A stretch of DNA of 33,749 nucleotides. Origin: Candidatus Choladousia intestinigallinarum (GTDB lineage Bacteria > Bacillota > Clostridia > Lachnospirales > Lachnospiraceae). The translations under genes were made by a program, and so were the position numbers. Positions 1-7,911 of this stretch are shown here, one piece after another (positions within the stretch are counted from its first letter, which is position 1; every line of letters starts with the position of its first letter). Location: contig DVGR01000107.1 in NCBI GenBank assembly GCA_018712605.1, forward strand, positions 1 to 33,749. Direction: 5' to 3'. Under the pieces are notes generated by a model, which worked only from the letters and a program-made list of their open reading frames with translations, searched no databases and had not been told where the DNA came from.

Positions 1-240
1 TCCATCATTGTATCATGGATTTTTCCCCATTGGAAGTATTAGTTTAGGATTACAGCATGAAAACTCTTCCCATGCCCCGTGCCTGCACATAAATAGGAGG
101 AAGAGGTATCCAGCACATCTCAGGCTCACAGCTCCGTGGCATTAGAGATTTCCGCTTTCTTTTTCGACCAAAACCGCATAAGCACTTCCCTCTGTCATTT
201 CTCCGCCTTTACTTAAATTTTTGCATATAAAAAGGACTAA

Positions 241-396
241 ATGATCAGCAATTTCCTGGGTATCAGTCCTCGTACCGTGGATCGACAAATCCCCACTTTA
301 AAAGACCAAGGGTTGATCAATACAAAAAGAGGGAAGATTCACATTTCAGCTTTTCAATACCAGAACCTCCTGTGTCTTATCATCTCAAATCTGTAA
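241..396 (+). pseudogene. Crp/Fnr-type regulator, C-terminal DNA-binding remnant
   Basis: The frame from ATG 241 to TAA 394-396 encodes 51 residues containing FLGISPRTVDRQI followed by LKDQGLI and KRGKIHI. This is the layout of the C-terminal winged helix of Crp/Fnr-family regulators: recognition helix, then the hairpin wing. A TAA lies immediately before the ATG and the roughly 150-residue cyclic-nucleotide-like domain that should precede it is absent, as is a good ribosome site. I read it as a decayed gene fragment. Resemblance to the family is seen in the sequence; loss of function is inferred. Confidence 0.55.
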
Positions 397-521
397 AAAT
401 TATATTAAAAAAGTAAAAAACAAATACGACATATGGCGTCAAATGACAACTTGGGTTCCACATTAAGCGCCGGTAATTTGTGAAAAAAAGCATAAATCAA
501 GATATTTTTAGCCACCGCAAA

Positions 522-572
522 TTCAAAGAGAGAACATATAACTGTTGCCGTGTTATATACTCTCTCTTTGAA
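522..572. repeat. Near-perfect 21-bp inverted repeat, 9-base loop
   Basis: The arms at 522-542 and 552-572 are complementary at 19 of 21 positions, with TTCAAAGAGAGA at the outer left end and its complement at the right. The loop is 543-551. No T-run follows on either strand, so it is not an ordinary intrinsic terminator. It lies in gene-free AT-rich DNA beside mobile-element remnants, and could be a remnant of a transfer or recombination site or a structured RNA. Confidence 0.6.
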
Positions 573-626
573 CATTTTTCCCGTTTTCAGTATTTGTTCG
601 ATTCTATTTTCTAGCTCTAGTTATTT

Positions 627-732
627 TTATTCTGTTTGTTTCCCTTTGGATACATGGACATGAATTGGTTCTTCATTTTCAGCAGAACCAAAAATATATC
701 GTATATCCACTTACCGTAAACAGTTTAGGCAA
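627..732 (-). pseudogene. DUF4160-like small protein, frameshifted and truncated
   Basis: Reading on the minus strand from TTG 732 gives PKLFTVSGYTIYFW, then the frame breaks near position 688 and continues in another frame as SAENEEPIHVHVSKGK before a TAA at 627-629. The YFW and EPIHVHVSKG motifs match DUF4160 proteins, which are normally about 80-90 residues and often precede a DUF2442 partner in toxin-antitoxin-like pairs on integrative elements. The start overlaps the stop of the upstream fragment, as in an intact operon. The frameshift and missing C-terminal half are visible; family naming is from memory. Confidence 0.5.
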
Positions 733-891
733 TCTGAATCCCTCCATTTTCCGCATATTTGTATAACAAATGTGCATTACTGTGTAAGAGTTCTTCAAAC
801 ATCGCTACACTTTTCTTTTCCCGTTTTCTTCAATAAGATGAGAATGGGCTATCTCTGTTTCATCTGCCAGTGTCATATACGGATACATCAT
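725..891 (-). pseudogene. Small integrative-element gene, internally deleted
   Basis: The piece from ATG 891 to TAG 805-807 reads MMYPYMTLADETEIAHSHL and 9 more residues. A second piece in another frame, from 802 to TAA 725-727, reads MFEELLHSNAHLLYKYAENG plus GIQIA. I recall these as the two ends of one roughly 85-90-residue protein found on Tn1549-like conjugative elements of Firmicutes; the middle is missing here and the ends are in different frames. GTGAGG lies upstream of the first ATG as a ribosome site. The end overlaps the DUF4160-like fragment. Function of the intact protein is unknown to me. Confidence 0.5.
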
Positions 892-923
892 AGAGCTTCA
901 CCTCACTTCTTATTTTTGTCCTC

Positions 924-959
924 ATTATATCACCGCTTCATATAGTTATCATGTAGTTA
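924..959 (-). promoter_or_regulatory. Promoter with tandem 11-bp operator-like repeats
   Basis: On the minus strand a perfect TATAAT (924-929) lies 33 bases upstream of ATG 891. No good -35 box is placed 17 bases further up. Instead two adjacent 11-bp direct repeats, TAACTACATGA and TAACTATATGA (949-959 and 938-948, 10 of 11 identical), cover the -35 position. This looks like an activator-dependent or repressed promoter left over from the mobile element. The repeats are seen; the regulatory role is inferred. Confidence 0.45.
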
Positions 960-1000
960 CACTCTCGGCTAGTACATTTTTTCTTTTACTCCTGTAATAA

Positions 1001-1059
1001 AAATAGACCTTATAGAACTGCTCTGTAATTACTCGAGCATTTTCCAATAAGGTCTATTT
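1001..1059 (-). terminator. Probable ppdK terminator hairpin
   Basis: A perfect 13-bp inverted repeat (1001-1013 and 1047-1059) encloses a second small stem, TGCTC/GAGCA. On the minus strand the hairpin is followed by TTTTTATTA. It sits about 110 bases past the ppdK stop and ahead of the element remnants, so it would end ppdK transcription. The long 33-base loop makes it less typical than the other terminators here. Confidence 0.5.
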
Positions 1060-1166
1060 ATGATTTGGTTTTTAATTATTGTAGTTTTGTAGTTTTTATC
1101 TCTTAGTTAGACGATAATCAGCTTTGCTAAAAACTGGATAATCGACTTTACTGAGGGATAGCTTTT

Positions 1167-3797
1167 TTATTTTCCTGCATCCGCAATCGCTGCCTGAGCT
1201 GCCGCCAGTCTTGCGATGGGAACACGGAACGGTGAGCAGGATACGTAGTCAAGTCCCAGCTTATGGCAGAACTCTACAGAGGAAGGATCTCCGCCGTGCT
1301 CGCCGCAGATACCCAGGTGCAGGCTCGGGTTAACAGGCTTGCCAAGATTGATGGCTGTTTCCATAAGCTTGCCTACGCCGTTCTGATCCAGCTTCGCAAA
1401 GGGATCATTCTCAAAGATCTTTGCGTCATAGTAAGCATTCAGGAACTTACCGGCATCGTCTCTGGAGAAGCCATAGCACATCTGGGTCAGGTCGTTCGTA
1501 CCGAAGCAGAAGAAATCTGCTTCCTTAGCGATGTCATCGGCTGTAAGAGCAGCTCTGGGGATCTCGATCATGGTACCTACCTTGTACTCCAGGTCAATGT
1601 CTGCCGCTTCGATCTCTGCTGCCGCCGTCTCTACCACGGTCTTCTTAACGTACTTCAGCTCTTTTACATCTCCTACAAGAGGAATCATAATTTCAGGAAC
1701 CAGCTTCCAGTCGGGATGAGCCTTCTGAACATTGATGGCTGCCCGGATTACCGCTCTTGTCTGCATAGCTGCGATTTCAGGATATGTAACTGCCAGACGG
1801 CATCCTCTGTGTCCCATCATGGGGTTAAACTCATGAAGAGAATCGATGATGGCTTTGATAACGTCTACGCTCTTGCCCTGCGCATTGGCCAGCTTCTCAA
1901 TATCCTCTTCCTCTGTGGGAACGAACTCATGGAGAGGCGGATCCAGGAAACGAATCGTAACCGGGCATCCCTCCATGGCCTCATACAATTTCTCAAAATC
2001 ACCCTGCTGCTCGGGAAGAATCTTTGCAAGAGCAGCCTCTCTCTCTTCTGCGGTCTCAGAGCAGATCATCTCACGGAAAGCATCGATTCGATTTCCCTCG
2101 AAGAACATATGCTCTGTACGGCACAGACCAATTCCTTCCGCACCCAGCTCCTTAGCCTTTCTGGCATCTCTGGGAGTATCTGCGTTGGTTCTCACTTCAA
2201 GTTTTCTATACTTGTCCGCCCATGCCATAATCCGACCAAACTCTCCGGCAATGGCAGCGTCCACAGTAGGAATAATGCCATCGTAAATATTTCCTGTAGA
2301 TCCATCCAGGGAGATAGGATCTCCTTCATGGAACTCTTTTCCATTGACAGTAAATTTCTTATTCGCCTCGTCCATGACGATGTCGCCGCAGCCGGATACA
2401 CAGCAGGTACCCATACCACGAGCCACTACGGCAGCATGGCTTGTCATACCGCCCCGGACAGTGAGAATACCCTGAGCGCTCTTCATTCCCTCGATATCCT
2501 CAGGAGAAGTCTCCAGACGCACCAGAACGACTTTCTCGCCTCTCGCCGCCCATGCCTTAGCGTCCTCAGCCGTGAACACGATCTTACCGCAGGCTGCTCC
2601 CGGTGAAGCTCCCAGAGCTTTCGCCATAGGAACGGCTGCCTTCAGAGCCGCTGCATCGAACTGGGGATGAAGCAGGGAGTCAAGATTTCTGGGATCGATC
2701 ATAGCCACTGCTTCTTCTTCTGTTCTCATGCCCTCATCCACGAGATCGCAGGCGATCTTAAGGGCTGCCTTAGCGGTTCTCTTGCCGTTACGTGTTTGAA
2801 GCATATAAAGCTTTCCGTTCTCCACGGTAAACTCCATATCCTGCATATCTCTGTAGTGAGTCTCCAGGATCCTGCATACATCTTTAAACTGCTGGAAAGC
2901 TCCGGGGAACTTCTGCTCCATCTCGGAGATATGCATAGGAGTACGCACACCAGCAACTACGTCTTCGCCCTGGGCATTGGTCAGGAATTCGCCGAAAAGG
3001 CCATTCTCTCCCGTCGCCGGGTCTCTTGTAAAGGCAACGCCGGTTCCGCAGTCGTCACCCATGTTTCCAAATGCCATCATCTGTACGTTTACAGCCGTAC
3101 CCCAGGAGTAGGGGATATCGTTATCACGGCGGTATACGTTCGCTCTCGGGTTATCCCAGGAACGGAATACGGCCTTGATCGCCTCCATCAACTGGATCTT
3201 GGGATCCGTGGGGAAGTCGTCGCCGATCTTCTCTTTGTACTCAGCCTTAAACTGATTTGCCAGCTCTTTCAGATCGTCAGCGCTCAGGTCAACGTCCTGT
3301 GTCACGCCTTTCTCAGCTTTCATCTTGTCAATGAGCTCCTCAAAATACTTCTTGCCCACTTCCATAACTACGTCTGAGAACATCTGAATGAATCTGCGGT
3401 AGCAGTCCCACGCCCACCGGGGATTTCCCGATTTTGCAGCCAGCACTTCCACTACTTCTTCATTCAAACCAAGATTCAGAATCGTGTCCATCATACCCGG
3501 CATAGATGCTCTTGCGCCGGAACGAACAGATACCAAAAGAGGATTTTCTTTATCGCCGAACTTCTTTCCTGTCACACCCTCCATTTTCTCAATGGCTTCC
3601 ATGATCTGACCCATGATTTCTTCATTGATCTTTCTTCCGTCCTCATAATACTGTGTGCAGGCTTCTGTAGTAATCGTGAAGCCCTGGGGTACGGGAAGGC
3701 CAAGATTCGTCATCTCTGCAAGGTTGGCCCCTTTTCCGCCAAGGAGATTTCTCATCCCTGCGTTACCTTCCGTAAACATATAAACCCATTTTGCCAT
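1167..3797 (-). CDS. ppdK: Pyruvate, phosphate dikinase
   Basis: Interconverts pyruvate, ATP and phosphate with phosphoenolpyruvate, AMP and PPi; cytoplasmic. The 876-residue product matches the usual length (about 874). In order: N-terminal ATP-grasp domain, central phosphohistidine domain with GGMTSHAAVVARG (catalytic His454, regulatory-type Thr two residues before it), and C-terminal TIM barrel with GICGEHGGDP (catalytic Cys831). I chose ATG 3797 because AGGAGG ends about 10 bases upstream; the ATG at 3806 touches that ribosome site and the in-frame ATG at 3887 has none. It has its own promoter and a hairpin-bearing leader. With PPi-phosphofructokinase next door it probably works in the glycolytic direction, making ATP from PEP, AMP and PPi. 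Confidence 0.97.
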   Translation of the reverse strand: MAKWVYMFTEGNAGMRNLLGGKGANLAEMTNLGLPVPQGFTITTEACTQYYEDGRKINEEIMGQIMEAIEKMEGVTGKKFGDKENPLLVSVRSGARASMPGMMDTILNLGLNEEVVEVLAAKSGNPRWAWDCYRRFIQMFSDVVMEVGKKYFEELIDKMKAEKGVTQDVDLSADDLKELANQFKAEYKEKIGDDFPTDPKIQLMEAIKAVFRSWDNPRANVYRRDNDIPYSWGTAVNVQMMAFGNMGDDCGTGVAFTRDPATGENGLFGEFLTNAQGEDVVAGVRTPMHISEMEQKFPGAFQQFKDVCRILETHYRDMQDMEFTVENGKLYMLQTRNGKRTAKAALKIACDLVDEGMRTEEEAVAMIDPRNLDSLLHPQFDAAALKAAVPMAKALGASPGAACGKIVFTAEDAKAWAARGEKVVLVRLETSPEDIEGMKSAQGILTVRGGMTSHAAVVARGMGTCCVSGCGDIVMDEANKKFTVNGKEFHEGDPISLDGSTGNIYDGIIPTVDAAIAGEFGRIMAWADKYRKLEVRTNADTPRDARKAKELGAEGIGLCRTEHMFFEGNRIDAFREMICSETAEEREAALAKILPEQQGDFEKLYEAMEGCPVTIRFLDPPLHEFVPTEEEDIEKLANAQGKSVDVIKAIIDSLHEFNPMMGHRGCRLAVTYPEIAAMQTRAVIRAAINVQKAHPDWKLVPEIMIPLVGDVKELKYVKKTVVETAAAEIEAADIDLEYKVGTMIEIPRAALTADDIAKEADFFCFGTNDLTQMCYGFSRDDAGKFLNAYYDAKIFENDPFAKLDQNGVGKLMETAINLGKPVNPSLHLGICGEHGGDPSSVEFCHKLGLDYVSCSPFRVPIARLAAAQAAIADAGK

Positions 3798-3918
3798 GTC
3801 GCTCATTCCTCCTAAAAAAGTATCAGTGTTCTCCGCCAGGATCGGAGCAGGTTCTCTTTCCTGGGGCGCCATATGCCCGGCATCCATATTTATCGGAAAT
3901 ACCTATCCATATATGCGC

Positions 3919-3942
3919 AAAAAAACCGGTCAAAATACCGGT
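3919..3942 (-). terminator. Terminator-like hairpin in the ppdK leader
   Basis: On the minus strand ACCGGT, six bases, ACCGGT are followed directly by TTTTTTT. It lies about 25 bases downstream of the predicted ppdK transcription start and about 120 bases before its ATG, so it could attenuate ppdK. The 6-bp stem is short, and because each arm is self-complementary the two ACCGGT copies are also direct repeats that might bind a protein. Confidence 0.5.
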
Positions 3943-3973
3943 GTGATACAATGAGTTTTCATCGCACACATTC

Positions 3974-4001
3974 ATCTTATCATATATTATCAAAAAGTCA
4001 A
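3974..4001 (-). promoter_or_regulatory. ppdK promoter (SigA type)
   Basis: TTGACT at 3996-4001, a 16-base spacer, and TAAGAT at 3974-3979 on the minus strand. It predicts a start near 3966 and a leader of about 170 bases before ppdK. The rest of the 3798-4145 gap is AT-rich and shows nothing else I can name. Confidence 0.65.
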
Positions 4002-4145
4002 ATATTTTTTTGAAAACTTTGTTTATTTTGTCAAAATTTTATCATTGTTTGCAGTATTCAATATAAAAGCTGTCTCCATCAGCCACCCATAATATCATTT
4101 TTTTATAAAAAATGACTGTCAGCGACAGAGTCTTTCCTATATCAT

Positions 4146-4185
4146 AAAAAAACCGCCGCAGTCCCACACTATGTGGTTCTGCGGC
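4146..4185 (-). terminator. pfp terminator
   Basis: On the minus strand GCCGCAG pairs with CTGCGGC around an inner CCACA/TGTGG stem, followed by seven T. It begins about 12 bases past the pfp stop codon. Confidence 0.9.
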
Positions 4186-4196
4186 AGTCTGCCATG

Positions 4197-5438
4197 TCAG
4201 TTTGCTACTACTTTCTTCAAGCGAACAAATCTGGGAAGAGAATTTTCTTTTCTCATCTGGATCTCGCCCTGGATCAACGGAAGGGCATAGTCGATAAATT
4301 CATCCTTTACGTTGTTTCCGCGCTCATTGATCCACTCTACGGGAACCTTCTTCTCATAGTTGGCAACAGAGGAAAGATCCAGAAGCTCTGTCTCGCACTT
4401 GTAACCGTTCTCGTCACGAGTACACTTAAAGCCTACCATCTTGTCCGTCTCGCCTGCAATCGCCTGGTTAACTGCAGCCTGTCCTGCCATGAAGGACTCA
4501 TCTGAGTCAGTCTGGGAAGCGCAGTGCTCCGCACATCTCTGCAGCAGGGAAAGCTCGATGGGGCGAACCTTTACACCCGGAATCGCATTTTTAACTACGT
4601 CGGCAAGCTTCGCAGCCAGACCGCCAAGCTGTGCATGTCCAAATCCGTCTGTGGCGGATGTCTCTGCCTCAGATACGAATGTTCCGTCCGCATAATGGAT
4701 TCCTTCTGATACGGCGATCAGCACGTTCTGATTCTCATTCCAGATGCGCTCTACATCCTCAAGGAACTCCTTCTGGTTGAAGTCCACCTCAGGAAGGTAG
4801 ATCAGATCCGGGCCATAGCCGGTCACACGTGCCAGGGAAGCAGCGCCGGCAAGCCATCCTGCATGACGTCCCATGATCTCAACGATGGTAACCTGTCCTT
4901 TGTCATATACATGAGCGTCCTGGTATACTTCCACCAGAGAGGTTGCAATGTATTTTGCGGCAGATGAAAATCCCGGACAGTGATCCGTGCCAAACAGGTC
5001 GTTGTCGATAGTCTTGGGAATACCCATAACACGGCAGTCATAACCTACTTTTTTCATATATTTAGAAATCTTGTTGCAGGTGTCCATGGAGTCATTTCCT
5101 CCATTGTAGAAGAAATAGCGGACATCGTACTTTTTGAAGATCTCAAGGATTCTCTTGTAATCTGTATCATCTACGTCAGGATCCGCAATCTTGTAACGGC
5201 AGGAACCCAGGGCGGATGACGGTGTATATCTCATGATCTCTAATTCTTCGGGATCCTCTTCATCCATCACATAAAGCTTATCATTCAAAACGCCCACGAT
5301 ACCGTTTGCCGCTCCGTATACTTTTGTGATCACGTCAGAATCAAGGCCAGCCTTGATCGCTCCATAACAACTGGCATTGATAACAGAAGAAGGTCCTCCT
5401 GACTGTCCGATGATCATTGCACCTTTTAATTCACTCAT
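4197..5438 (-). CDS. pfp: PPi-dependent 6-phosphofructokinase
   Basis: Phosphorylates fructose 6-phosphate using PPi, a reversible glycolytic step in the cytoplasm. The 413-residue protein has the phosphofructokinase fold landmarks: GQSGGPS (11-17), GGNDS (113-117), PKTIDNDL (141-148) and MGRHAGW (189-195). Asp116 and Lys142 replace the two glycines of ATP-using enzymes and are the known markers of PPi use. Asn115 stands where most relatives have the Mg-binding Asp (GGDD). Start at 5438 is set by AGGAGG nine bases upstream. It follows glyQS by 138 bases and precedes ppdK. Donor preference is inferred from motifs. Confidence 0.92.
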   Translation of the reverse strand: MSELKGAMIIGQSGGPSSVINASCYGAIKAGLDSDVITKVYGAANGIVGVLNDKLYVMDEEDPEELEIMRYTPSSALGSCRYKIADPDVDDTDYKRILEIFKKYDVRYFFYNGGNDSMDTCNKISKYMKKVGYDCRVMGIPKTIDNDLFGTDHCPGFSSAAKYIATSLVEVYQDAHVYDKGQVTIVEIMGRHAGWLAGAASLARVTGYGPDLIYLPEVDFNQKEFLEDVERIWNENQNVLIAVSEGIHYADGTFVSEAETSATDGFGHAQLGGLAAKLADVVKNAIPGVKVRPIELSLLQRCAEHCASQTDSDESFMAGQAAVNQAIAGETDKMVGFKCTRDENGYKCETELLDLSSVANYEKKVPVEWINERGNNVKDEFIDYALPLIQGEIQMRKENSLPRFVRLKKVVAN

Positions 5439-5499
5439 TTGATAAATCCTCCTGTCAGTTTGAAAAGTTTATCTTTCTATTTCCTACAATATCGATTTG

Positions 5500-5505
5500 A
5501 TTATA
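5500..5505 (-). promoter_or_regulatory. Possible pfp promoter, -10 box only
   Basis: A perfect TATAAT on the minus strand lies about 60 bases upstream of the pfp start, within the 138-base glyQS-pfp gap. I see no convincing -35 box at 16-18 bases, so pfp may instead be read from the glyQS transcript. Confidence 0.35.
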
Positions 5506-5577
5506 GTACAAATTTCTTTATTTTACCATACTAAAATTCAAATTTCTCCTAAAAACCATAACTGGCCGTCAGGATCA

Positions 5578-6966
5578 TTAAAATTCCATTTTTTCTTCCA
5601 GGTAAGCTTTCAGATCCTCGATCTTCACTCTCTCCTGAAGCATGGTATCACGGTCACGCACAGTCACTGCTCCGTCTGTCTCTGAATCGAAATCATACGT
5701 TACACAGAAAGGCGTACCGATTTCATCCTGCCTGCGGTATCTCTTGCCGATATTTCCTCTGTCGTCAAATTCACAGTTGAAATATTTTGAAAGCATGGTA
5801 TAAACCTTCTCCGCACCCTCATTCAATTTTTTAGAGAGAGGCAGAACTCCCACCTTTACAGGCGCTAAAGCCGGATGGAAGTGAAGAACGGTACGCACAT
5901 CCCCGCCTTCCAGCTCTTCCTCATCGTAAGCGCTGCAGAGGAAAGCCAGTACCACACGGTCCGCTCCAAGAGAGGGCTCAATCACGTACGGAATGTATTT
6001 TTCTTTTTTCTCATCGTCAAAGTACGTCATATCCTGGCCGGATACGTTCTGATGCTGGCTCAGGTCATAATCCGTACGGTCCGCAATGCCCCAAAGCTCA
6101 CCCCATCCAAAGGGGAAGAGGAATTCAATGTCCGTGGTACCCTTGCTGTAGAAGCAAAGTTCTTCCGGCGTATGGTCACGCACCCGCATTTCCTCATCTT
6201 TCATTCCCAGGCTTTTCAGCCAGTCGATGCAGAAGCTTCTCCAATACTGGAACCACTCCAGATCTGTTCCAGGCACACAGAAGAATTCCAGCTCCATCTG
6301 CTCAAACTCCCTGGTACGGAACGTAAAGTTGCCGGGGGTGATCTCGTTTCGGAAGGACTTGCCGATCTGTCCAATGCCGAAAGGCAGCTTCTTTCTGGAG
6401 GTTCTCTGAACATTTTTAAAGTTTACGAAAATACCCTGAGCCGTCTCGGGACGGAGGTACACAGTATTCTTGGCATCCTCAGTAACGCCCTGGAAGGTCT
6501 TAAACATCAGGTTGAACTGCCGGATATCCGTGAAATTGTGCTTTCCGCAGGTGGGACAGGGAATCTGATTTTCCTCAATAAAATCCTGCATCTCTTTCTG
6601 TGAGAATGCGTCGATGGGCTTCGGAAGCTCCATCCCTTTCTCTTTGCAGAAATCCTCAATCAGCTTATCCGCCCGGAATCTCTCATGGCATTCCCGGCAG
6701 TCCATCAGGGGATCCGCAAAGCCGCCCAGATGACCGGAAGCCACCCAGGTCTGTGGATTCATAAGAATCGCACAGTCTACGCCCACATTGTAGGGATTCT
6801 CTGTGATGAATTTCTTCCACCACGCCTTCTTTACATTGTTCTTCAGTTCAACTCCCAGATTTCCATAGTCCCAGGTGTTTGCCAGCCCGCCATAGATCTC
6901 AGAGCCAGGATATACAAACCCTCTGCCCTTTGCCAGCGCCACAATCTTTTCCATGGTCTTTTCCAT
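5578..6966 (-). CDS. glyQS: Glycyl-tRNA synthetase, single-chain class II type
   Basis: Charges tRNA-Gly with glycine using ATP; cytoplasmic homodimer. The 462-residue sequence has an N-terminal [14 protein letters not shown], a four-cysteine zinc site (Cys90, Cys93, Cys137, Cys140), class II motif 2 at GKSFRNEI (202-209) with [15 protein letters not shown] following, motif 3 GADRVVLAF and a C-terminal anticodon-binding domain. This is the alpha2 type, not the separate GlyQ/GlyS type. GGAGGA seven bases before ATG 6966 fixes the start. It begins 20 bases after the upstream lipoprotein gene, so both are probably read from the promoter at 7845. I found no T-box leader. Confidence 0.96.
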   Translation of the reverse strand: MEKTMEKIVALAKGRGFVYPGSEIYGGLANTWDYGNLGVELKNNVKKAWWKKFITENPYNVGVDCAILMNPQTWVASGHLGGFADPLMDCRECHERFRADKLIEDFCKEKGMELPKPIDAFSQKEMQDFIEENQIPCPTCGKHNFTDIRQFNLMFKTFQGVTEDAKNTVYLRPETAQGIFVNFKNVQRTSRKKLPFGIGQIGKSFRNEITPGNFTFRTREFEQMELEFFCVPGTDLEWFQYWRSFCIDWLKSLGMKDEEMRVRDHTPEELCFYSKGTTDIEFLFPFGWGELWGIADRTDYDLSQHQNVSGQDMTYFDDEKKEKYIPYVIEPSLGADRVVLAFLCSAYDEEELEGGDVRTVLHFHPALAPVKVGVLPLSKKLNEGAEKVYTMLSKYFNCEFDDRGNIGKRYRRQDEIGTPFCVTYDFDSETDGAVTVRDRDTMLQERVKIEDLKAYLEEKMEF

Positions 6967-6986
6967 AATCTTTCTCCTCCAGCTTT

Positions 6987-7754
6987 CTATTTTTGATCAA
7001 AAATAATGTAAACTCTCTTCTTAGCTGCCTCTTCCTCAAAGCTCCCCTCATTTTTGGTATAAACCGCATTAGAAGGAAGAATCAGATCCTCTTTCTCATC
7101 CTCTTGGGATTCTCCGGTGGCATTCACCACACTGTCGGACAGCACCTCAGAATTGGTGCTGGTATAGATCACGCTTCCCGGAACCTTGACCTCCAGCGGT
7201 CCCTCCACAATCAGCACCTGTGCGGACATATCCTGCATGGCCTGACTGTATGAAACCGGGCTCCCTTCCACCACGCCGTCCCTTACCCGTTTGAACTCTG
7301 TGTCAAACAGATATCCGGCCAACTGGGCGTTGATCATGGAGCCATAGTAAAATTCTATATTATTAAAGGAAGCAAAATCCTCCGCTGAGGCGAACTCCAG
7401 CACAAGATCTGCCTTTCCCTCCTGAATCTCCATGCTGACCACCGTGACAGAGCCTTCTCCATTCTCCTGGTTGTAAGCGTTCACCTCGGAGGTAATCATA
7501 CCCTCCAGCTCCGTCTCGCTGTAATAGGATTCCCCCAGATCTTCGCTTACGTACTCGGTAATCCTTCCGTCCTCCGCGACAGTAACCGCATCCGGTTCTG
7601 TGGGGCTGTATTCCTCCTGATTCAGCCTATCACATCCGCCAAGCAGGAACGCTGCCGCTGCCGCCAGCGCTGCTCCCCTTATTATTCCGTATGGTCCGCC
7701 GCACTTCCTGCGGCCATAAAAGTCTGCCTGATTCGGCATGCTTCTTCCCTTCAC
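6987..7754 (-). CDS. Putative lipoprotein of unknown function
   Basis: A 255-residue protein I do not recognise. A basic N-terminus (GRRK) is followed by an alanine/leucine-rich stretch and a lipobox LLGGC with Cys41, so it should be lipid-anchored on the outer face of the membrane. The rest is acidic and soluble-looking, with no clear motif; it could fold as a small alpha/beta domain. Translation starts at GTG 7754, with AGGAGG seven bases upstream; the ATG one base earlier is out of frame. It is first in a unit with glyQS, 20 bases apart, an odd pairing that may reflect only shared transcription. Confidence 0.8.
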   Translation of the reverse strand: MKGRSMPNQADFYGRRKCGGPYGIIRGAALAAAAAFLLGGCDRLNQEEYSPTEPDAVTVAEDGRITEYVSEDLGESYYSETELEGMITSEVNAYNQENGEGSVTVVSMEIQEGKADLVLEFASAEDFASFNNIEFYYGSMINAQLAGYLFDTEFKRVRDGVVEGSPVSYSQAMQDMSAQVLIVEGPLEVKVPGSVIYTSTNSEVLSDSVVNATGESQEDEKEDLILPSNAVYTKNEGSFEEEAAKKRVYIIFDQK

Positions 7755-7844
7755 ATCTTCTCCTCCTAAACGGATATGCCGCTTCCTGCGGCGCTTTCAC
7801 AGGCAAAACCGCAAACCAGTCTCTCCTGTAAATGAATCCCATAT

Positions 7845-7873
7845 ATTATACATATAAAATCTCTCTCTGTAAA
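7845..7873 (-). promoter_or_regulatory. Promoter of the lipoprotein-glyQS unit
   Basis: TTTACA at 7868-7873, a 17-base spacer, and TATAAT at 7845-7850 on the minus strand. The leader of about 85 bases carries a small hairpin (GCCGC/GCGGC, 7778-7792) just ahead of the GTG start's ribosome site. Confidence 0.75.
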
Positions 7874-7911
7874 GCACGAACCTGGAGTTTAGGAACAAAC
7901 CACAGCCAGTT

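Noticed and set aside
10-60. TACAAT on the minus strand near the window start as a promoter leading left
   Set aside because: No -35 box at a proper distance and no downstream gene is visible.
142-198. Minus-strand mini-frame MTEGSAYAVLVEKESGNL with a GGCGGAG ribosome-like site
   Set aside because: Only 18 residues and no family recognised; may be another fragment of decayed DNA but cannot be supported.
1263-2606. Long open frame on the plus strand opposite ppdK
   Set aside because: It has no ribosome site or recognisable protein features and is explained by codon use of the certain ppdK gene on the other strand.
3798-3887. In-frame N-terminal extension of ppdK from the ATG at 3887
   Set aside because: No ribosome site precedes it, the 30 extra residues are not part of the family, and AGGAGG lies well placed before 3797.
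6967-7000. T-box riboswitch before glyQS
   Set aside because: Only 20 bases separate it from the lipoprotein gene, and the upstream leader lacks the T-box sequence and terminator pair.
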